From Pseudomonas sp. R-28-1W-6 (lineage in GTDB: Bacteria > Pseudomonadota > Gammaproteobacteria > Pseudomonadales > Pseudomonadaceae), in contig NZ_WELK01000007.1 of assembly GCF_009799925.1 (NCBI RefSeq), forward strand, positions 102,046 to 166,045: DNA of 64,000 nt, in the 5' to 3' direction. The translations under genes were made by a program, and so were the position numbers. Below are positions 17,730 to 30,249 of this stretch, in pieces (within the stretch, counting starts at the first letter, position 1; each line of letters starts with the position of its first letter). Under the pieces are notes generated by a model. The model ran no database searches. It was not told where the DNA came from and was given only the letters and a program-made list of their open reading frames with translations.

Positions 17730-19529
17730 GTGAGTGACCTGAGTCATATCCGCAATTTTTCCATCATCGCCCACATCGACCATGGCAAGTCGACCCTGGC
17801 CGACCGCTTCATTCAGATGTGTGGTGGCCTGTCCGAGCGCGAAATGGAAGCCCAGGTGCTGGATTCCATGGATCTGGAGCGCGAGCGCGGCATCACCATC
17901 AAGGCGCACAGCGTGACCCTGCACTACAAGGCGCGGGACGGTAAGACCTACCAACTCAACTTCATCGATACCCCCGGGCACGTCGACTTCACCTACGAAG
18001 TCAGCCGCTCGCTGGCGGCCTGCGAAGGCGCGCTGCTGGTGGTGGATGCCGGTCAGGGGGTGGAAGCCCAGTCGGTTGCCAACTGCTACACGGCCATCGA
18101 GCAGGGCCTCGAAGTCATGCCGGTGCTGAACAAGATGGACCTGCCGCAGGCCGATCCGGACAAGGTCAAGGAAGAGATCGAACACATCATCGGCATCGAT
18201 GCCACCGACGCCGTGGCCTGCAGTGCCAAGAGCGGCATGGGCGTGGATGAGGTGCTGGAGCGCCTGGTCGCGGTGATTCCGCCGCCGACCGGCGATATCG
18301 AGGCGCCGCTGCAGGCGCTGATCATCGACTCCTGGTTCGACAACTACCTGGGTGTGGTCTCGCTGGTGCGCGTGCGCCACGGCCGCATCAAGAAGGGCGA
18401 CAAGGTGCTGGTCAAGTCCACCGGCAAGGTCCATCAGGTCGACAGCGTCGGCGTGTTCACGCCCAAGCACACGGCTACCGAGGATCTCAAGGCGGGCGAG
18501 GTGGGCTTCATCATCGCCGGCATCAAGGACATTCACGGTGCACCGGTGGGTGACACCCTGACCCTGTCGAGCACTCCCGATGTCGACATGCTGCCGGGCT
18601 TCAAGCGGGTCAAGCCGCAGGTCTACGCCGGCCTGTTCCCGGTCAGCTCGGACGATTTCGAAGACTTCCGCGAAGCGCTGCAGAAGCTGACGCTGAACGA
18701 CGCGGCGCTGCAGTACGAGCCGGAAAGCTCCGAGGCCCTGGGCTTCGGTTTCCGCATCGGCTTCCTCGGCATGCTGCACATGGAGATCATCCAGGAGCGC
18801 CTGGAGCGCGAATACGACCTGGACCTGATCACCACCGCGCCGACCGTGGTTTTCGAAGTGGTGATGAAGAACGGCGAGACGATCTACGTCGATAACCCGT
18901 CGAAACTGCCGGATCTGGCGTCGGTCGAGGATATGCGCGAGCCCATCGTGCGGGCCACCATCCTGGTGCCGCAGGAGCACCTGGGCAACGTCATCACTCT
19001 GTGCATCGAGAAGCGCGGCGTGCAGCGTGACATGCAGTTCCTCAGCAGCCAGGTGCAGGTCTGCTATGACTTGCCGATGAACGAGGTGGTGCTGGACTTC
19101 TTCGATCGCCTGAAGTCGGTCAGCCGCGGTTACGCCTCGCTGGACTACAGTTTCGATCGTTTCGAGAGCGCCAATCTGGTCAAGCTGGATGTGCTGATCA
19201 ATGGCGAGAAGGTCGATGCCCTGGCGCTTATCGTGCATCGCGATAAGGCCCACTACAAAGGCCGTGCGCTGACCGAGAAGATGAAAGAGCTGATTCCTCG
19301 GCAGATGTTCGACGTAGCCATCCAGGCCGCCATCGGTGGCCAGATCGTTGCGCGGACAACCGTCAAGGCGCTGCGCAAGAACGTGCTGGCCAAATGCTAC
19401 GGTGGTGACGTGAGCCGTAAGAAAAAACTGCTGGAGAAGCAGAAGGCCGGTAAGAAACGCATGAAGCAGGTCGGCAGCGTGGAGATTCCCCAGGAAGCCT
19501 TCCTTGCCGTGCTCAAAGTGGATAGCTGA
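17730..19529 (+). CDS. lepA: Translation elongation factor 4 (LepA)
   Basis: A 599-residue GTPase starting at GTG. G-domain motifs are [14 protein letters not shown] and NKMD; the EF-G-like domains and the LepA-specific C-terminal domain ([19 protein letters not shown]) are intact. EF4 acts on stalled or back-translocated ribosomes. It is followed five bases later by lepB, the classic lepA-lepB operon. Confidence 0.98.
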   Translation: MSDLSHIRNFSIIAHIDHGKSTLADRFIQMCGGLSEREMEAQVLDSMDLERERGITIKAHSVTLHYKARDGKTYQLNFIDTPGHVDFTYEVSRSLAACEGALLVVDAGQGVEAQSVANCYTAIEQGLEVMPVLNKMDLPQADPDKVKEEIEHIIGIDATDAVACSAKSGMGVDEVLERLVAVIPPPTGDIEAPLQALIIDSWFDNYLGVVSLVRVRHGRIKKGDKVLVKSTGKVHQVDSVGVFTPKHTATEDLKAGEVGFIIAGIKDIHGAPVGDTLTLSSTPDVDMLPGFKRVKPQVYAGLFPVSSDDFEDFREALQKLTLNDAALQYEPESSEALGFGFRIGFLGMLHMEIIQERLEREYDLDLITTAPTVVFEVVMKNGETIYVDNPSKLPDLASVEDMREPIVRATILVPQEHLGNVITLCIEKRGVQRDMQFLSSQVQVCYDLPMNEVVLDFFDRLKSVSRGYASLDYSFDRFESANLVKLDVLINGEKVDALALIVHRDKAHYKGRALTEKMKELIPRQMFDVAIQAAIGGQIVARTTVKALRKNVLAKCYGGDVSRKKKLLEKQKAGKKRMKQVGSVEIPQEAFLAVLKVDS

Positions 19530-19534
19530 TAGCC

Positions 19535-20389
19535 ATGTCGTTCAATTTCCCTCTGATTCTGGTGATTGCCGTTGCGGTTTGCGGTGCCCTGGCCTTGCTC
19601 GATCTGCTCCTGCTGGCCCCGCGCCGGCGGTCGGCGATTGCCACTTACGAGGGACAGGTCGACAAGGTGGACGCGCAGGTGCTGCAAAGCCTGAATCGCG
19701 AGCCGTTGCTGGTCGAATACGGCAAGTCGTTCTTCCCGGTATTGGCCATCGTGCTGGTGCTGCGTTCCTTCCTGCTGGAGCCGTTCCAGATTCCGTCCGG
19801 CTCGATGAAGCCGACTCTGGATATCGGCGATTTCATCCTGGTCAACAAGTTTGCCTACGGCATCCGCCTGCCGGTTGTCGATACCAAGGTCATCGAGGTG
19901 GGTGATCCGCAGCGTGGCGACGTGATGGTGTTCCGCTACCCGAGCGAGCCGAACATCAACTACATCAAGCGCGTGGTTGGTTTGCCCGGCGACCGGATCA
20001 GCTACACCACGGCCAAGCGCCTGCTGGTCAATGGCCAGCCGGTTGCCGAGACCTTTCTCGGCGAGGAACCGGGCAGCCTGGGCAGTGCCGCGCTGTATCG
20101 GGAGAAGCTGGGCGAGGTGGAGCACCAGATTCGCAAGGAGCTGCGCCGCAACCTGCACGTGCCGGGTGACGAATGGGTGGTGCCCCAAGGGCACTACTTC
20201 ATGATGGGCGACAACCGCGACAACTCCAATGACAGCCGCTACTGGAACGACAAGCGTATTCCCCAGGAGCTGCTGGGCATGGTTCCGGATCGTAATATTG
20301 TCGGCAAGGCCTTCGCCGTGTGGATGAGCTGGCCGGATCCGAAGTTGCGCAGCCTGCCGAATTTTTCCCGGGTGGGGCTGATCCACTGA
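19535..20389 (+). CDS. lepB: Signal peptidase I (LepB)
   Basis: A 284-residue inner-membrane protease with two N-terminal membrane segments (about 5-25 and 63-83). The catalytic Ser is in PSGSMKPTL, the Lys in YIKRVVGLPGD, and the C-terminal box is MGDNRDNSNDSR. It cleaves signal peptides of exported proteins on the periplasmic face. It lies in the lepA-lepB-rnc-era-recO-pdxJ string. Confidence 0.98.
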   Translation: MSFNFPLILVIAVAVCGALALLDLLLLAPRRRSAIATYEGQVDKVDAQVLQSLNREPLLVEYGKSFFPVLAIVLVLRSFLLEPFQIPSGSMKPTLDIGDFILVNKFAYGIRLPVVDTKVIEVGDPQRGDVMVFRYPSEPNINYIKRVVGLPGDRISYTTAKRLLVNGQPVAETFLGEEPGSLGSAALYREKLGEVEHQIRKELRRNLHVPGDEWVVPQGHYFMMGDNRDNSNDSRYWNDKRIPQELLGMVPDRNIVGKAFAVWMSWPDPKLRSLPNFSRVGLIH

Positions 20390-20498
20390 TCAACCGGCAT
20401 GTGTGTGGCGCATTGTGCAATGGGTTTGCGCCAGCTTATATAGAGTTATGCTCTGGGCCTGCGGGCATCACGATAAAAAAGGATAAGAGGGGGTGGTC

Positions 20499-20876
20499 AT
20501 GAAGTTTGCGCATTCGCAAAAAGGCTTGTCGATGCTGAGCTGGCTGGTGGTGCTGGCTGTGGTGGCGTTCTTCGCCAGCATGACTTTCAAGATGCTGCCG
20601 CATTACATGGATTACATGTCCCTGGAGAAAATGATCGCTTCAGTGGAAACAGAGCCCAGTCAGGAAATTCGTTCGGTCTCCGACTTCTACAGCAAGTTGA
20701 GCAGTGGAATGATGGTTAACAATATCCGGGATTTGAACTTGAAAGAGTCGATCAAGATCACCGTCGAAAATGGTGAGTTTTTGGTTCACGTCAAATATGA
20801 GAAGCGTGAACCCTTGATTGAAAATCTCGACCTAGTAGCTCGGTTCGACAAAGAATTTCGCGTACGCATGCCGTGA
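20499..20876 (+). CDS. DUF4845-type small membrane protein
   Basis: A 125-residue protein with one N-terminal membrane segment (about 12-33) after a short basic stretch, then a soluble region probably outside the cytoplasm. It resembles a type IV pilin-like N-terminus ([19 protein letters not shown]). The same small gene lies between lepB and rnc in other pseudomonads. ATG chosen with an AAGAGGGGG site upstream; a GTG two codons earlier is possible. It overlaps rnc by four bases and is visibly less GC-rich than its neighbours. Function unknown. Confidence 0.85.
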   Translation: MKFAHSQKGLSMLSWLVVLAVVAFFASMTFKMLPHYMDYMSLEKMIASVETEPSQEIRSVSDFYSKLSSGMMVNNIRDLNLKESIKITVENGEFLVHVKYEKREPLIENLDLVARFDKEFRVRMP

Positions 20877-21554
20877 GTGCCTCTCTAGCCCGTCTTGAGC
20901 GTCAGCTCGGTTATACCTTCCAGAACCAGGATCTGCTGATCCTGGCCCTTACCCACCGCAGCTTCGCCGGGCGCAACAATGAGCGCCTGGAGTTCCTCGG
21001 CGATGCCATCCTCAACTTCGTCGCTGGCGAGGCGCTGTTCGAGCGCTTCCCCCAGGCTCGCGAAGGCCAGTTGTCGCGTTTGCGCGCACGTCTGGTCAAA
21101 GGCGAGACACTGGCAGTGCTGGCGCGTGGCTTCGATCTGGGTGAGTACCTGCGCCTGGGCTCCGGCGAGCTGAAGAGTGGCGGCTTTCGCCGCGAATCGA
21201 TTCTGGCCGATGCCCTCGAGGCGCTGATCGGTGGCATCTACCTGGACGCCGGCATGGACATGGCGCGCCAGCGTGTGCTGGCCTGGCTCAGCAACGAGCT
21301 GGAAAGCCTGACCCTGGTCGACACCAACAAGGACCCGAAAACCCGTCTGCAGGAGTTTCTGCAGTCGCGCGGTACCGACCTGCCGCGCTATGACGTGGTG
21401 GATATTCAGGGCGAGCCGCATTGCCGAACCTTCTTCGTGCAGTGCGAGGTGGCCCTGTTGAATGAAAATACCCAGGGGCAGGGCGCCAGTCGGCGCATTG
21501 CCGAGCAGGTCGCCGCCGCCGCCGCCCTCGTGGCGCTGGGCGTGGAGAATGGCA

Positions 21555-21562
<8 letters not shown>
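20873..21562 (+). CDS. rnc: Ribonuclease III
   Basis: A 229-residue endoribonuclease for double-stranded RNA. The catalytic signature [12 protein letters not shown] is near residue 37 and the double-stranded-RNA-binding domain begins at [11 protein letters not shown]. It processes rRNA precursors and some mRNAs. It starts at a GTG sharing bases with the upstream stop and overlaps era by eight bases. Confidence 0.98.
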
Positions 21563-22457
<895 letters not shown>

Positions 22458-22460
22458 GCC

Positions 22461-23159
22461 ATGCAGGCCAGTGCGTATCCGGCCTACGTCCTGCACAGCC
22501 GTGCCTACCGCGAGAGCAGTGCGCTGCTCGACATCCTGACTCCGCAAGGTCGTTTTCGCGCGGTCTTGCGCGGTGCGCGGGGCAAGGCCGGCACCCTGGC
22601 GCGCCCCTTCGTGCCGCTGGAGGCGGAGTTCCGTGGGCGTGGCGAGCTGAAGAACGTCGCCCGCCTGGAAGCCGCAGGCATCCCCAATCTGCTCGCTGGC
22701 GCCGCACTGTTCAGCGGCCTGTACCTCAACGAACTGCTGATCCGTCTGCTGCCCGCGGAAGACCCGCTGCCCGCCTTGTTCGAGCACTACGCCCTGACGC
22801 TCCGGGCGCTGGCCGCGAATCCGCCGCTGGAGCCCCTGTTGCGCGCCTTCGAGTGGCGCCTGCTGGACGAGCTGGGCTATGGTTTTGCCCTGGACAGCGA
22901 TCTGGCCGGCCAGCCGATTGCCGCCGACGGGCTGTACCGCCTGCTGCCGGACGCCGGTCTGGAGGCGGTGGTGCAGCTGCAGCCCGGCTTGTTTCGCGGC
23001 GACGATCTACTGGCCATGGCCGAGGCCGACTGGTCGTCGCCCGGCGCGCTGGCTGCGGCCAAGCGCCTGATGCGCCAGGCCCTGGCACCCCATCTGGGCG
23101 GTCGACCACTGGTCAGCCGCGAACTCTTCATGAATCTCAAGGAACCTGCCCGTGACTGA
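22461..23159 (+). CDS. recO: DNA repair protein RecO
   Basis: A 232-residue protein with the N-terminal OB-fold region ([20 protein letters not shown]) and [17 protein letters not shown] typical of RecO. RecO works with RecR and RecF to load RecA on single-stranded DNA. It is three bases after era and overlaps pdxJ by eight bases. Confidence 0.95.
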   Translation: MQASAYPAYVLHSRAYRESSALLDILTPQGRFRAVLRGARGKAGTLARPFVPLEAEFRGRGELKNVARLEAAGIPNLLAGAALFSGLYLNELLIRLLPAEDPLPALFEHYALTLRALAANPPLEPLLRAFEWRLLDELGYGFALDSDLAGQPIAADGLYRLLPDAGLEAVVQLQPGLFRGDDLLAMAEADWSSPGALAAAKRLMRQALAPHLGGRPLVSRELFMNLKEPARD

Positions 23160-23898
23160 AGCCAATCGCATCCTCCTCGGCGTGAATATCGATCATGTCG
23201 CCACCCTGCGTCAGGCCCGTGGCACCCGATACCCCGACCCGGTCAAGGCGGCGCTGGATGCCGAGGAGGCCGGTGCCGATGGCATCACCGTGCACCTGCG
23301 CGAGGATCGCCGGCATATCCAGGAACGTGACGTGCGCCTGCTCAAGGAGGTGCTGCAGACGCGGATGAACTTCGAGATGGGGGTCACCGACTTCATGCTC
23401 GACTTTGCCGAGAGCATCCGTCCCGAGCACATCTGCCTGGTTCCGGAAACCCGCCAGGAGCTGACCACCGAAGGGGGGCTGGAGGTGGCTGGCCAGGAAG
23501 CACGCATCCGTGCGGCCGTGGAGCGCCTGAGCCGGCTGGGCTGCGAAGTGTCGCTGTTCATCGATGCCGACGAGCAACAGATCGAGGCGGCGCGGCGTGT
23601 CGGTGCCCCGGCCATCGAGCTGCATACCGGCCGCTATGCCGATGCCCAGACCCCGGCGCAGGCGGCCCGCGAGCTGGCGCGGATCCGTGACGGAGTGGCC
23701 TGCGGCCTGGCCCATGGCCTGATCGTCAATGCCGGCCATGGTCTGCATTACCACAATGCCGAACCGGTGGCGGCGATTGCCGGCGTGCACGAACTGAACA
23801 TCGGCCATGCGATCGTCGCGCATGCCCTGTTCGTCGGCTTCAAGGCGGCGGTGGCGGAGATGAAGCAGCTGATCGTCGCCGCTGCTGCGCGCGGCTAA
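23152..23898 (+). CDS. pdxJ: Pyridoxine 5'-phosphate synthase PdxJ
   Basis: A 248-residue TIM-barrel enzyme starting at GTG within recO. Conserved parts are [32 protein letters not shown] and [10 protein letters not shown]. It joins 1-deoxyxylulose 5-phosphate with 3-amino-2-oxopropyl phosphate in vitamin B6 synthesis. Its stop codon TAA lies at the left edge of repeat element A. Confidence 0.98.
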   Translation: MTEANRILLGVNIDHVATLRQARGTRYPDPVKAALDAEEAGADGITVHLREDRRHIQERDVRLLKEVLQTRMNFEMGVTDFMLDFAESIRPEHICLVPETRQELTTEGGLEVAGQEARIRAAVERLSRLGCEVSLFIDADEQQIEAARRVGAPAIELHTGRYADAQTPAQAARELARIRDGVACGLAHGLIVNAGHGLHYHNAEPVAAIAGVHELNIGHAIVAHALFVGFKAAVAEMKQLIVAAAARG

Positions 23899-24041
23899 GA
23901 GCCTGTTTGCGATCTCCCGGCCGTCGGCCATACAGCGTTAAAAGCAGCCTCGGAATGCTTATTTACAGCACGTAAACTCCGCTTCCTCGGCTGCTTTTGC
24001 CTTGTCTGGCTCTAGTCCAAAAGATCGTAAACAGACTCTGA
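23896..24041. repeat. Nested-palindrome element, copy A (146 bp)
   Basis: Ends are inverted copies of roughly TnAGAGCCTGTTTACGATCT. Inside is a 10-bp stem AAAAGCAGCC (23940-23949) / GGCTGCTTTT (23989-23998), and inside that TTTAC-N5-GTAAA. Copies B (31105) and C (32776) share the design. The left edge coincides with the pdxJ stop codon. Confidence 0.88.
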
Positions 24042-24108
24042 AGGCACACGCCTGCCAGCAAGCCGGCCCGCGCGCGCTGTACAAAATGGCAGCGCGCTCG
24101 GCGACCAT

Positions 24109-24663
24109 TCAGAGCATGCGGCGGAACTGATGCCATCGGCGCTGCACGCTGACCGCCCAGTCCGGCGTGGCTTCCCCGGTGCCGGCCAGTTCCAGGCGCG
24201 GATGGTGGGCGATGACCTGGTTGAGGATCGGCTCCTGCCCAGGTTTCACGTCGACAAAGAACAGGTGCTTGCCTTCGTGCAGTTTGTCGGCAAAGCGGCG
24301 GAAGGCGCTGTTGGGTTGCTGCATGCCGAACAGGCTGCCTTCCCAGATGCAGAAGCCGACCAGCACCACCGCCAGGAACACGAAGGGTGTCCAGCCGGCA
24401 GGGCTCTCGGCCCAGCCGTTCAGCCAGGCCAGTAGCACCACCAGGGCTGCCAGGCTGAGGCCGATCAGGCTGGCGATCTGGCCGGAATGGACCAGGTCCT
24501 GTTTCATGAGCGATGGTACGTCGTGCAGCTGGTGTTGCTCGACTGCGGCATCCTGCTCGCTCAGGACGTGGATCTGTTCGGTGCTGATGCCGCTGGCTTC
24601 CAGCTCGTTCTCGAGCTTTTCCAGCTCGTCCAGGTTGTCGCTGATGTAGTAATGCCGATTCAT
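24109..24663 (-). CDS. Two-membrane-segment protein of unknown function
   Basis: A 184-residue protein opening MNRHYYISDNLDELEKLENEL, a soluble N-terminal part that looks like a small ferredoxin-like regulatory fold, then two close membrane segments (about 62-82 and 90-112). The C-terminal part includes FFVDVKPGQEP. I recall similar Pseudomonas proteins carrying an unreliable label as NAD/FAD enzymes; no nucleotide motif is visible. Likely an inner-membrane protein; function not assignable. Confidence 0.8.
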   Translation of the reverse strand: MNRHYYISDNLDELEKLENELEASGISTEQIHVLSEQDAAVEQHQLHDVPSLMKQDLVHSGQIASLIGLSLAALVVLLAWLNGWAESPAGWTPFVFLAVVLVGFCIWEGSLFGMQQPNSAFRRFADKLHEGKHLFFVDVKPGQEPILNQVIAHHPRLELAGTGEATPDWAVSVQRRWHQFRRML

Positions 24664-24745
24664 GGCACACCTCCCATCTTGCAGTGGTGAGCCCCCAGTG
24701 AGTGCAGGTGACCGCGATGGGTCTATCGACAGTGTAGTTGTGTGC

Positions 24746-25768
24746 TCAGGGCCGCGATTGCGGGCTGCCGAGCGGCTGCGGCGCCTCGATGATGCAGCGG
24801 TCGCGGCCGGCGCTCTTGGCCTGGTACAGGCACTGGTCGGTGCGCTGCAGCCAGCTGCTCCAGCTTTCGTCGCGGCGCAGGGTGGTGCCGCCGATGGACA
24901 CCGTCACCGGCCCGCCCGGCCCACGCAAGGATTGCCGCACCCGTTGCAGCAGGTGGTTGGCGGCGGCTTGCAGGCCTTCGCTGGTGCTGTCCGGCAGGAG
25001 CAGGAGGAACTCTTCGCCGCCGAAGCGGAACAGGCGATCCTCTTGGCGCGAGCAGGATTTGATCAGCTCGACGAAGTCGATCAGCACCTGGTCGCCGGCC
25101 GGGTGGCCGAACTGGTCGTTGATCTGCTTGAAGTGGTCCAGATCCATTGCCAGTGCGCCGTAGTCCTTGCCGTGGCGGCGTTTGCTGGATACCGCGATCT
25201 TCATTTCCTCATCCATCGCCCGACGGTTGCGGGCGCCGGTGAGCGGGTCGCTGATGGCCAGGATCTGCAGCTGCTCGCGCTGGCTGCTGGTGCGGTAGGC
25301 GAAGATGAAGGTGAGGATGCCCGCCACCGTGTTGGTGACCAGGAAGGAGATCATCTGGTAGTGGCTCTCGAACACGCTGCCCGGGACCCAGAGCGCGTGG
25401 CCGACCAGGCTGGTAAGGATCAGCAGCGTGGCCACGATGGCCTTGCCGGGAGAAACCATGAAGAAGTTGAAGAGGATCAGCGGGTAGAGCCAGAACAGGC
25501 CGTTGACCCCCAGGTTGATGGCGATCAGGGTCGAACCCACCGAGAAGATGCTCGCCAGGTAGATGCCGGGCTTCACCGTGTCTCCGGTGCGCCAGGCATA
25601 GAGCACGGCCAGTATGGTGGAGGTGACGAACACCGAGTCGGCGATACCGACCAGGTAGTTGCCGTGCATCAGGCGATAAAACGCGTAAGGCGTGATGCCC
25701 AGTACGCCGATCAATCCCATGAAGGAGATGATGGATAGCTGGAAGTCTTTCCTGAGTCGCTTGAACAT
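24746..25768 (-). CDS. Diguanylate cyclase with membrane sensor
   Basis: A 340-residue protein. The N-terminal 165 residues hold about six hydrophobic segments; a GGDEF domain follows (from about 175). The active-site motif is GGEEF, an active variant, preceded by an RxxD inhibitory site (RQED) at the usual five-residue distance. It should make cyclic-di-GMP and be feedback-inhibited by it. The signal sensed by the membrane part is unknown. It is a single-gene unit. Confidence 0.93.
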   Translation of the reverse strand: MFKRLRKDFQLSIISFMGLIGVLGITPYAFYRLMHGNYLVGIADSVFVTSTILAVLYAWRTGDTVKPGIYLASIFSVGSTLIAINLGVNGLFWLYPLILFNFFMVSPGKAIVATLLILTSLVGHALWVPGSVFESHYQMISFLVTNTVAGILTFIFAYRTSSQREQLQILAISDPLTGARNRRAMDEEMKIAVSSKRRHGKDYGALAMDLDHFKQINDQFGHPAGDQVLIDFVELIKSCSRQEDRLFRFGGEEFLLLLPDSTSEGLQAAANHLLQRVRQSLRGPGGPVTVSIGGTTLRRDESWSSWLQRTDQCLYQAKSAGRDRCIIEAPQPLGSPQSRP

Positions 25769-25933
25769 CAGCGATAGTCCCTTGGCCTGTGGCTCTTTTT
25801 ATCGTTTTCTGACGACAGGATGCAGAGCTTTGCCAAGGTGGGCAAGGGCGATGTTGGGCGAGGTGCCAGTATTGCCGCCAGAGTGCCGCGCGTGTGCGGG
25901 CCATGGCGGTTGCTGGCTATTCGGCCGGCAAGA

Positions 25934-26113
25934 TTATTTCTTGCTGATGGTGATGTGACGGCTGGGGGTGAGCGACTGACCGCTGACGCCTTTGGCGATC
26001 TGCTGGATCTCGCCACCGGACTTGAGGAACGCGGCGATCTGGGCTTCGATGGATTCGTGGGTTTCCACGGCCGGTTGCGGTTTGGGTTTCTGGCTGGATC
26101 CTTTGACTCGCAT
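25934..26113 (-). CDS. Small basic conserved-looking protein
   Basis: A 59-residue protein MRVKGSSQKPKPQPAVETHE followed by a short amphipathic region (SIEAQIAAFLKSGGEIQQI) and a tail ending RHITISKK. A strong AGGGGAG ribosome site precedes the ATG. No catalytic motif is seen. It lies between the diguanylate cyclase and the cold-shock gene. The compact helix suggests a nucleic-acid or protein-binding role, but that is a guess. Confidence 0.65.
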   Translation of the reverse strand: MRVKGSSQKPKPQPAVETHESIEAQIAAFLKSGGEIQQIAKGVSGQSLTPSRHITISKK

Positions 26114-26173
26114 GGTGGCTCCCCTTTGAGGAAATCGATGGCGCACGCTGGGTGCGGATGAAATGGCAGGGAT

Positions 26174-26200
26174 AAAAAAACCGGCCCGTGGGCCGGTTTT
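26174..26200 (-). terminator. Intrinsic terminator of the cold-shock gene
   Basis: CCGGCCC / GGGCCGG hairpin flanked by A and T runs; on the minus strand seven T follow the stem. It sits 18 bases after the cold-shock gene stop. Confidence 0.9.
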
Positions 26201-26217
26201 CGTGACGCGTCGAGTAA

Positions 26218-26427
26218 TTAGATTACTTGGACGTCGTCAGCTTGCATGCCTTTCTGGCCTTTTACAGCCACGAAGGAGACCTTTTGGCCTTCCTGCAGGC
26301 TTTTGAAGCCAGCGCTCTGGATCGAGCGGTAGTGTACAAACAGGTCGGCGCCGCTTTCCGGGGTGATGAAGCCGAAGCCTTTTTCATCGTTGAACCACTT
26401 GACGGTGCCAGTTTGACGTTCGGACAT
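26218..26427 (-). CDS. Cold-shock protein, CspA family
   Basis: A 69-residue single cold-shock domain. RNP1 is KGFGFI and RNP2 is LFVHYRSI, where Tyr replaces the commoner Phe. It binds single-stranded RNA and DNA and acts as an RNA chaperone. The start has AAGGAGA seven bases upstream. A comparatively AT-rich untranslated leader of up to about 140 bases precedes it, as for many csp genes. Confidence 0.95.
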   Translation of the reverse strand: MSERQTGTVKWFNDEKGFGFITPESGADLFVHYRSIQSAGFKSLQEGQKVSFVAVKGQKGMQADDVQVI

Positions 26428-26656
26428 GGGATGTCTCCTTGAACAAAGTGAACATGACACTGGAACAGCCCAGGTCATGACTGAGTGCAAAGAGTAAAGA
26501 AACCGATGGAAGGTTGGATCGAGATCTAAACAGGTCGATTTGCGGTGACACATGCAACACAGTCCGAACAACTTACAGGTATAACGGCCAATCGCCTAGT
26601 CATTTCTTCACTTTCTGCTAAGCGGGGTGCCGTTGCAGGGCCTCGGCCGATCGGCC

Positions 26657-27361
26657 TCAGCGACTCGGTGCCGGGCAGTGGCGCGGATCGGTCGGGCCGA
26701 CATGGGGGTTGTACCAGCCCATCACGCAGGCCAGTCGCTGGTTGCGCTGGCGCTCCCAGTCCTGCACCGGGTACTGCTTGTGCCAGGCCTCGAACAGGCG
26801 CCGGTCCTGCTTCGACAGACGCAGGCCGTAGCGTTCGCTCATGTAGAAGTAGGTGCGGGCGATCATGCCGCGGACCTTGGCCCTGGGCATCGCCTTGCGT
26901 GCCTTGAAGTCGACCACCATCGGGCAGGCGCCGTACTGGCTGGGTTGCTGGGGCAGCCAGGCAAAGCTGTAGTTGCTGCGATCGCCGTTCACCTCGCCGA
27001 TGCTCGGCACCAGATTGAACAGGTCGGCCTCGGCGCGCTGATAGATGCGGTCGTTGCTCGCGCAGTTGCGCCGTCCGCCTTGTTGCCAGCAGCGCCGCTG
27101 GTGGCCGATGACCCAGGCCGGGACTATGTGCTCCCACTCGATGCGGGCGGCGCGTCGCGGGTTCTTGCGCGGCACATAGCCACAGCTGCCCAGGTCGACC
27201 TGCTTGCCGCTGTAGCGGCAGCCGCAGTAGAACTCCACCGATTGGCGGGCATACAGCTGCCAGGCGACTTTCTTCGCTTCGGTAAAGGTGCGCGGCGGCG
27301 CGGCGGGGCTGGTGACGGGCAGGGCAAGGGCAAGCAGCAGGGCGATACAGCGCCAGGGCAT
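26657..27361 (-). CDS. endA: Endonuclease I family nuclease, secreted
   Basis: A 234-residue protein with a signal peptide ending TSPAA. The nuclease core has CGCRYSGKQ, then RIEWEHIVPAW with the catalytic His, and NLVPSIGEVNGDRSNYSF. Six or more cysteines probably form disulfides. It cuts DNA non-specifically in the periplasm or outside the cell. I chose the start with AGGGATG upstream; an ATG eleven codons earlier is possible. Confidence 0.92.
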   Translation of the reverse strand: MPWRCIALLLALALPVTSPAAPPRTFTEAKKVAWQLYARQSVEFYCGCRYSGKQVDLGSCGYVPRKNPRRAARIEWEHIVPAWVIGHQRRCWQQGGRRNCASNDRIYQRAEADLFNLVPSIGEVNGDRSNYSFAWLPQQPSQYGACPMVVDFKARKAMPRAKVRGMIARTYFYMSERYGLRLSKQDRRLFEAWHKQYPVQDWERQRNQRLACVMGWYNPHVGPTDPRHCPAPSR

Positions 27362-27681
27362 GGATACGGCATCCCTAAAAAAGCGCGGCATCATACCGCT
27401 CTGGCGGACTTTGCCAAGGCCGGTCTAAAGCGCCCCGTTTTTGCCGGGCCTGGCGCTATGGCGCGCGCCGGCAACGGCTGCGGCAGCGCAGCGAATACCC
27501 GGGTGGCCTGGAGGTGCGGGGTTATCCCAGGCAGAGCCAGCACGAACAGCGGCGCGCCGCCGACGTGCCATCAATCTCGACTGATTAACACTTTCTTGGG
27601 AAACTTTTGCGTCTGGCTGACAGCCGCCTGCGGCGGTCGCATCATGCACGGGGAGTACCTTGACGAGATGATTCCGTAGCC
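27362..27681. other. Divergent intergenic region, endA / phosphatase
   Basis: 320 bases between divergent genes. It must hold both promoters. No convincing promoter, operator or repeat could be named; the part nearest the phosphatase is relatively AT-rich. Confidence 0.5.
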
Positions 27682-28473
27682 ATGTCCATTACGCACACCG
27701 AGCAGTCCCTGGGCTTCGCCGCGCAAAGCGTGGCCGGCCAGGTGCGTGCGCATAACGAAGATGCCGTGCTGTGTTGCCCCGAGCTGGGCCTGTGGGCCGT
27801 CGCCGACGGCATGGGCGGACATCAGTGTGGCGAGGTGGCCAGTGCCCTGGCCCTGCAGGTGCTGCGCGAGGCCGTTGCCGCGGGCGATAACCTGCTGGCA
27901 GCGACGCAGGCGGCCAACGCCGCGATAGTGGCAGCCGGGCAGGTCGAAGGCGGGCGACGCATGGGCACCACCCTGGTGGCCTTGTGCTTCGATGGCGCCG
28001 ACTTCGATTTGGCCTGGGTCGGCGATAGCCGGGCCTACCGGGTCAGCGCCGAGCATATCGAGCAGCTCAGTCGCGATCACAGCTGGGTGCAGCTGATGAT
28101 CGATGCCGGCGAGATGACCATCGAGCAGGCGCGCACCCATCCGCGGCGCAATATCGTCATCCAGTGCCTGGGGCAGAGCGAGCAGGAGCTGACGGTCGGC
28201 CAGCTGCACGGCACCTTGGCCGCCGGCGAGCTGTTGCTGCTGTGCAGCGATGGCCTCAGCGGCGAACTGAGCGATACGCAGATCCAGCAGCTGTGTGCCG
28301 AGGCGGCAACCCTCGACGAGCTGGTCGAACAGCTGATAGGGCTGGCCAATCGGCTGGGCGGCAAGGACAATATCTCCTGCATCGTGCTTGGCCTGAATGC
28401 GCCGCAATCGCCGGTGATCGCTGCCAGACCCCGGAACTTTCTCAGCAGATGGCTGGGTCCCCGTAAGCCTTGA
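27682..28473 (+). CDS. PP2C-type Ser/Thr protein phosphatase
   Basis: A 263-residue PPM phosphatase. Metal-binding motifs are RAHNEDAV, ADGMGGH, WVGDSRAYR, CSDGLS and GKDNISC. It should remove phosphate from Ser/Thr of targets of the kinase encoded just downstream. The arrangement phosphatase-kinase-FHA is seen in type VI secretion clusters (PppA-PpkA-Fha, Stp1-Stk1), but no secretion genes are present in this window. The metal motifs are complete, so activity is expected. Confidence 0.94.
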   Translation: MSITHTEQSLGFAAQSVAGQVRAHNEDAVLCCPELGLWAVADGMGGHQCGEVASALALQVLREAVAAGDNLLAATQAANAAIVAAGQVEGGRRMGTTLVALCFDGADFDLAWVGDSRAYRVSAEHIEQLSRDHSWVQLMIDAGEMTIEQARTHPRRNIVIQCLGQSEQELTVGQLHGTLAAGELLLLCSDGLSGELSDTQIQQLCAEAATLDELVEQLIGLANRLGGKDNISCIVLGLNAPQSPVIAARPRNFLSRWLGPRKP

Positions 28474-28493
28474 ACACTTCGACAAGACATTCG

Positions 28494-30224
<1,731 letters not shown>

Positions 30225-30249
30225 GCGCCATTTCGACAGGATTTAGACG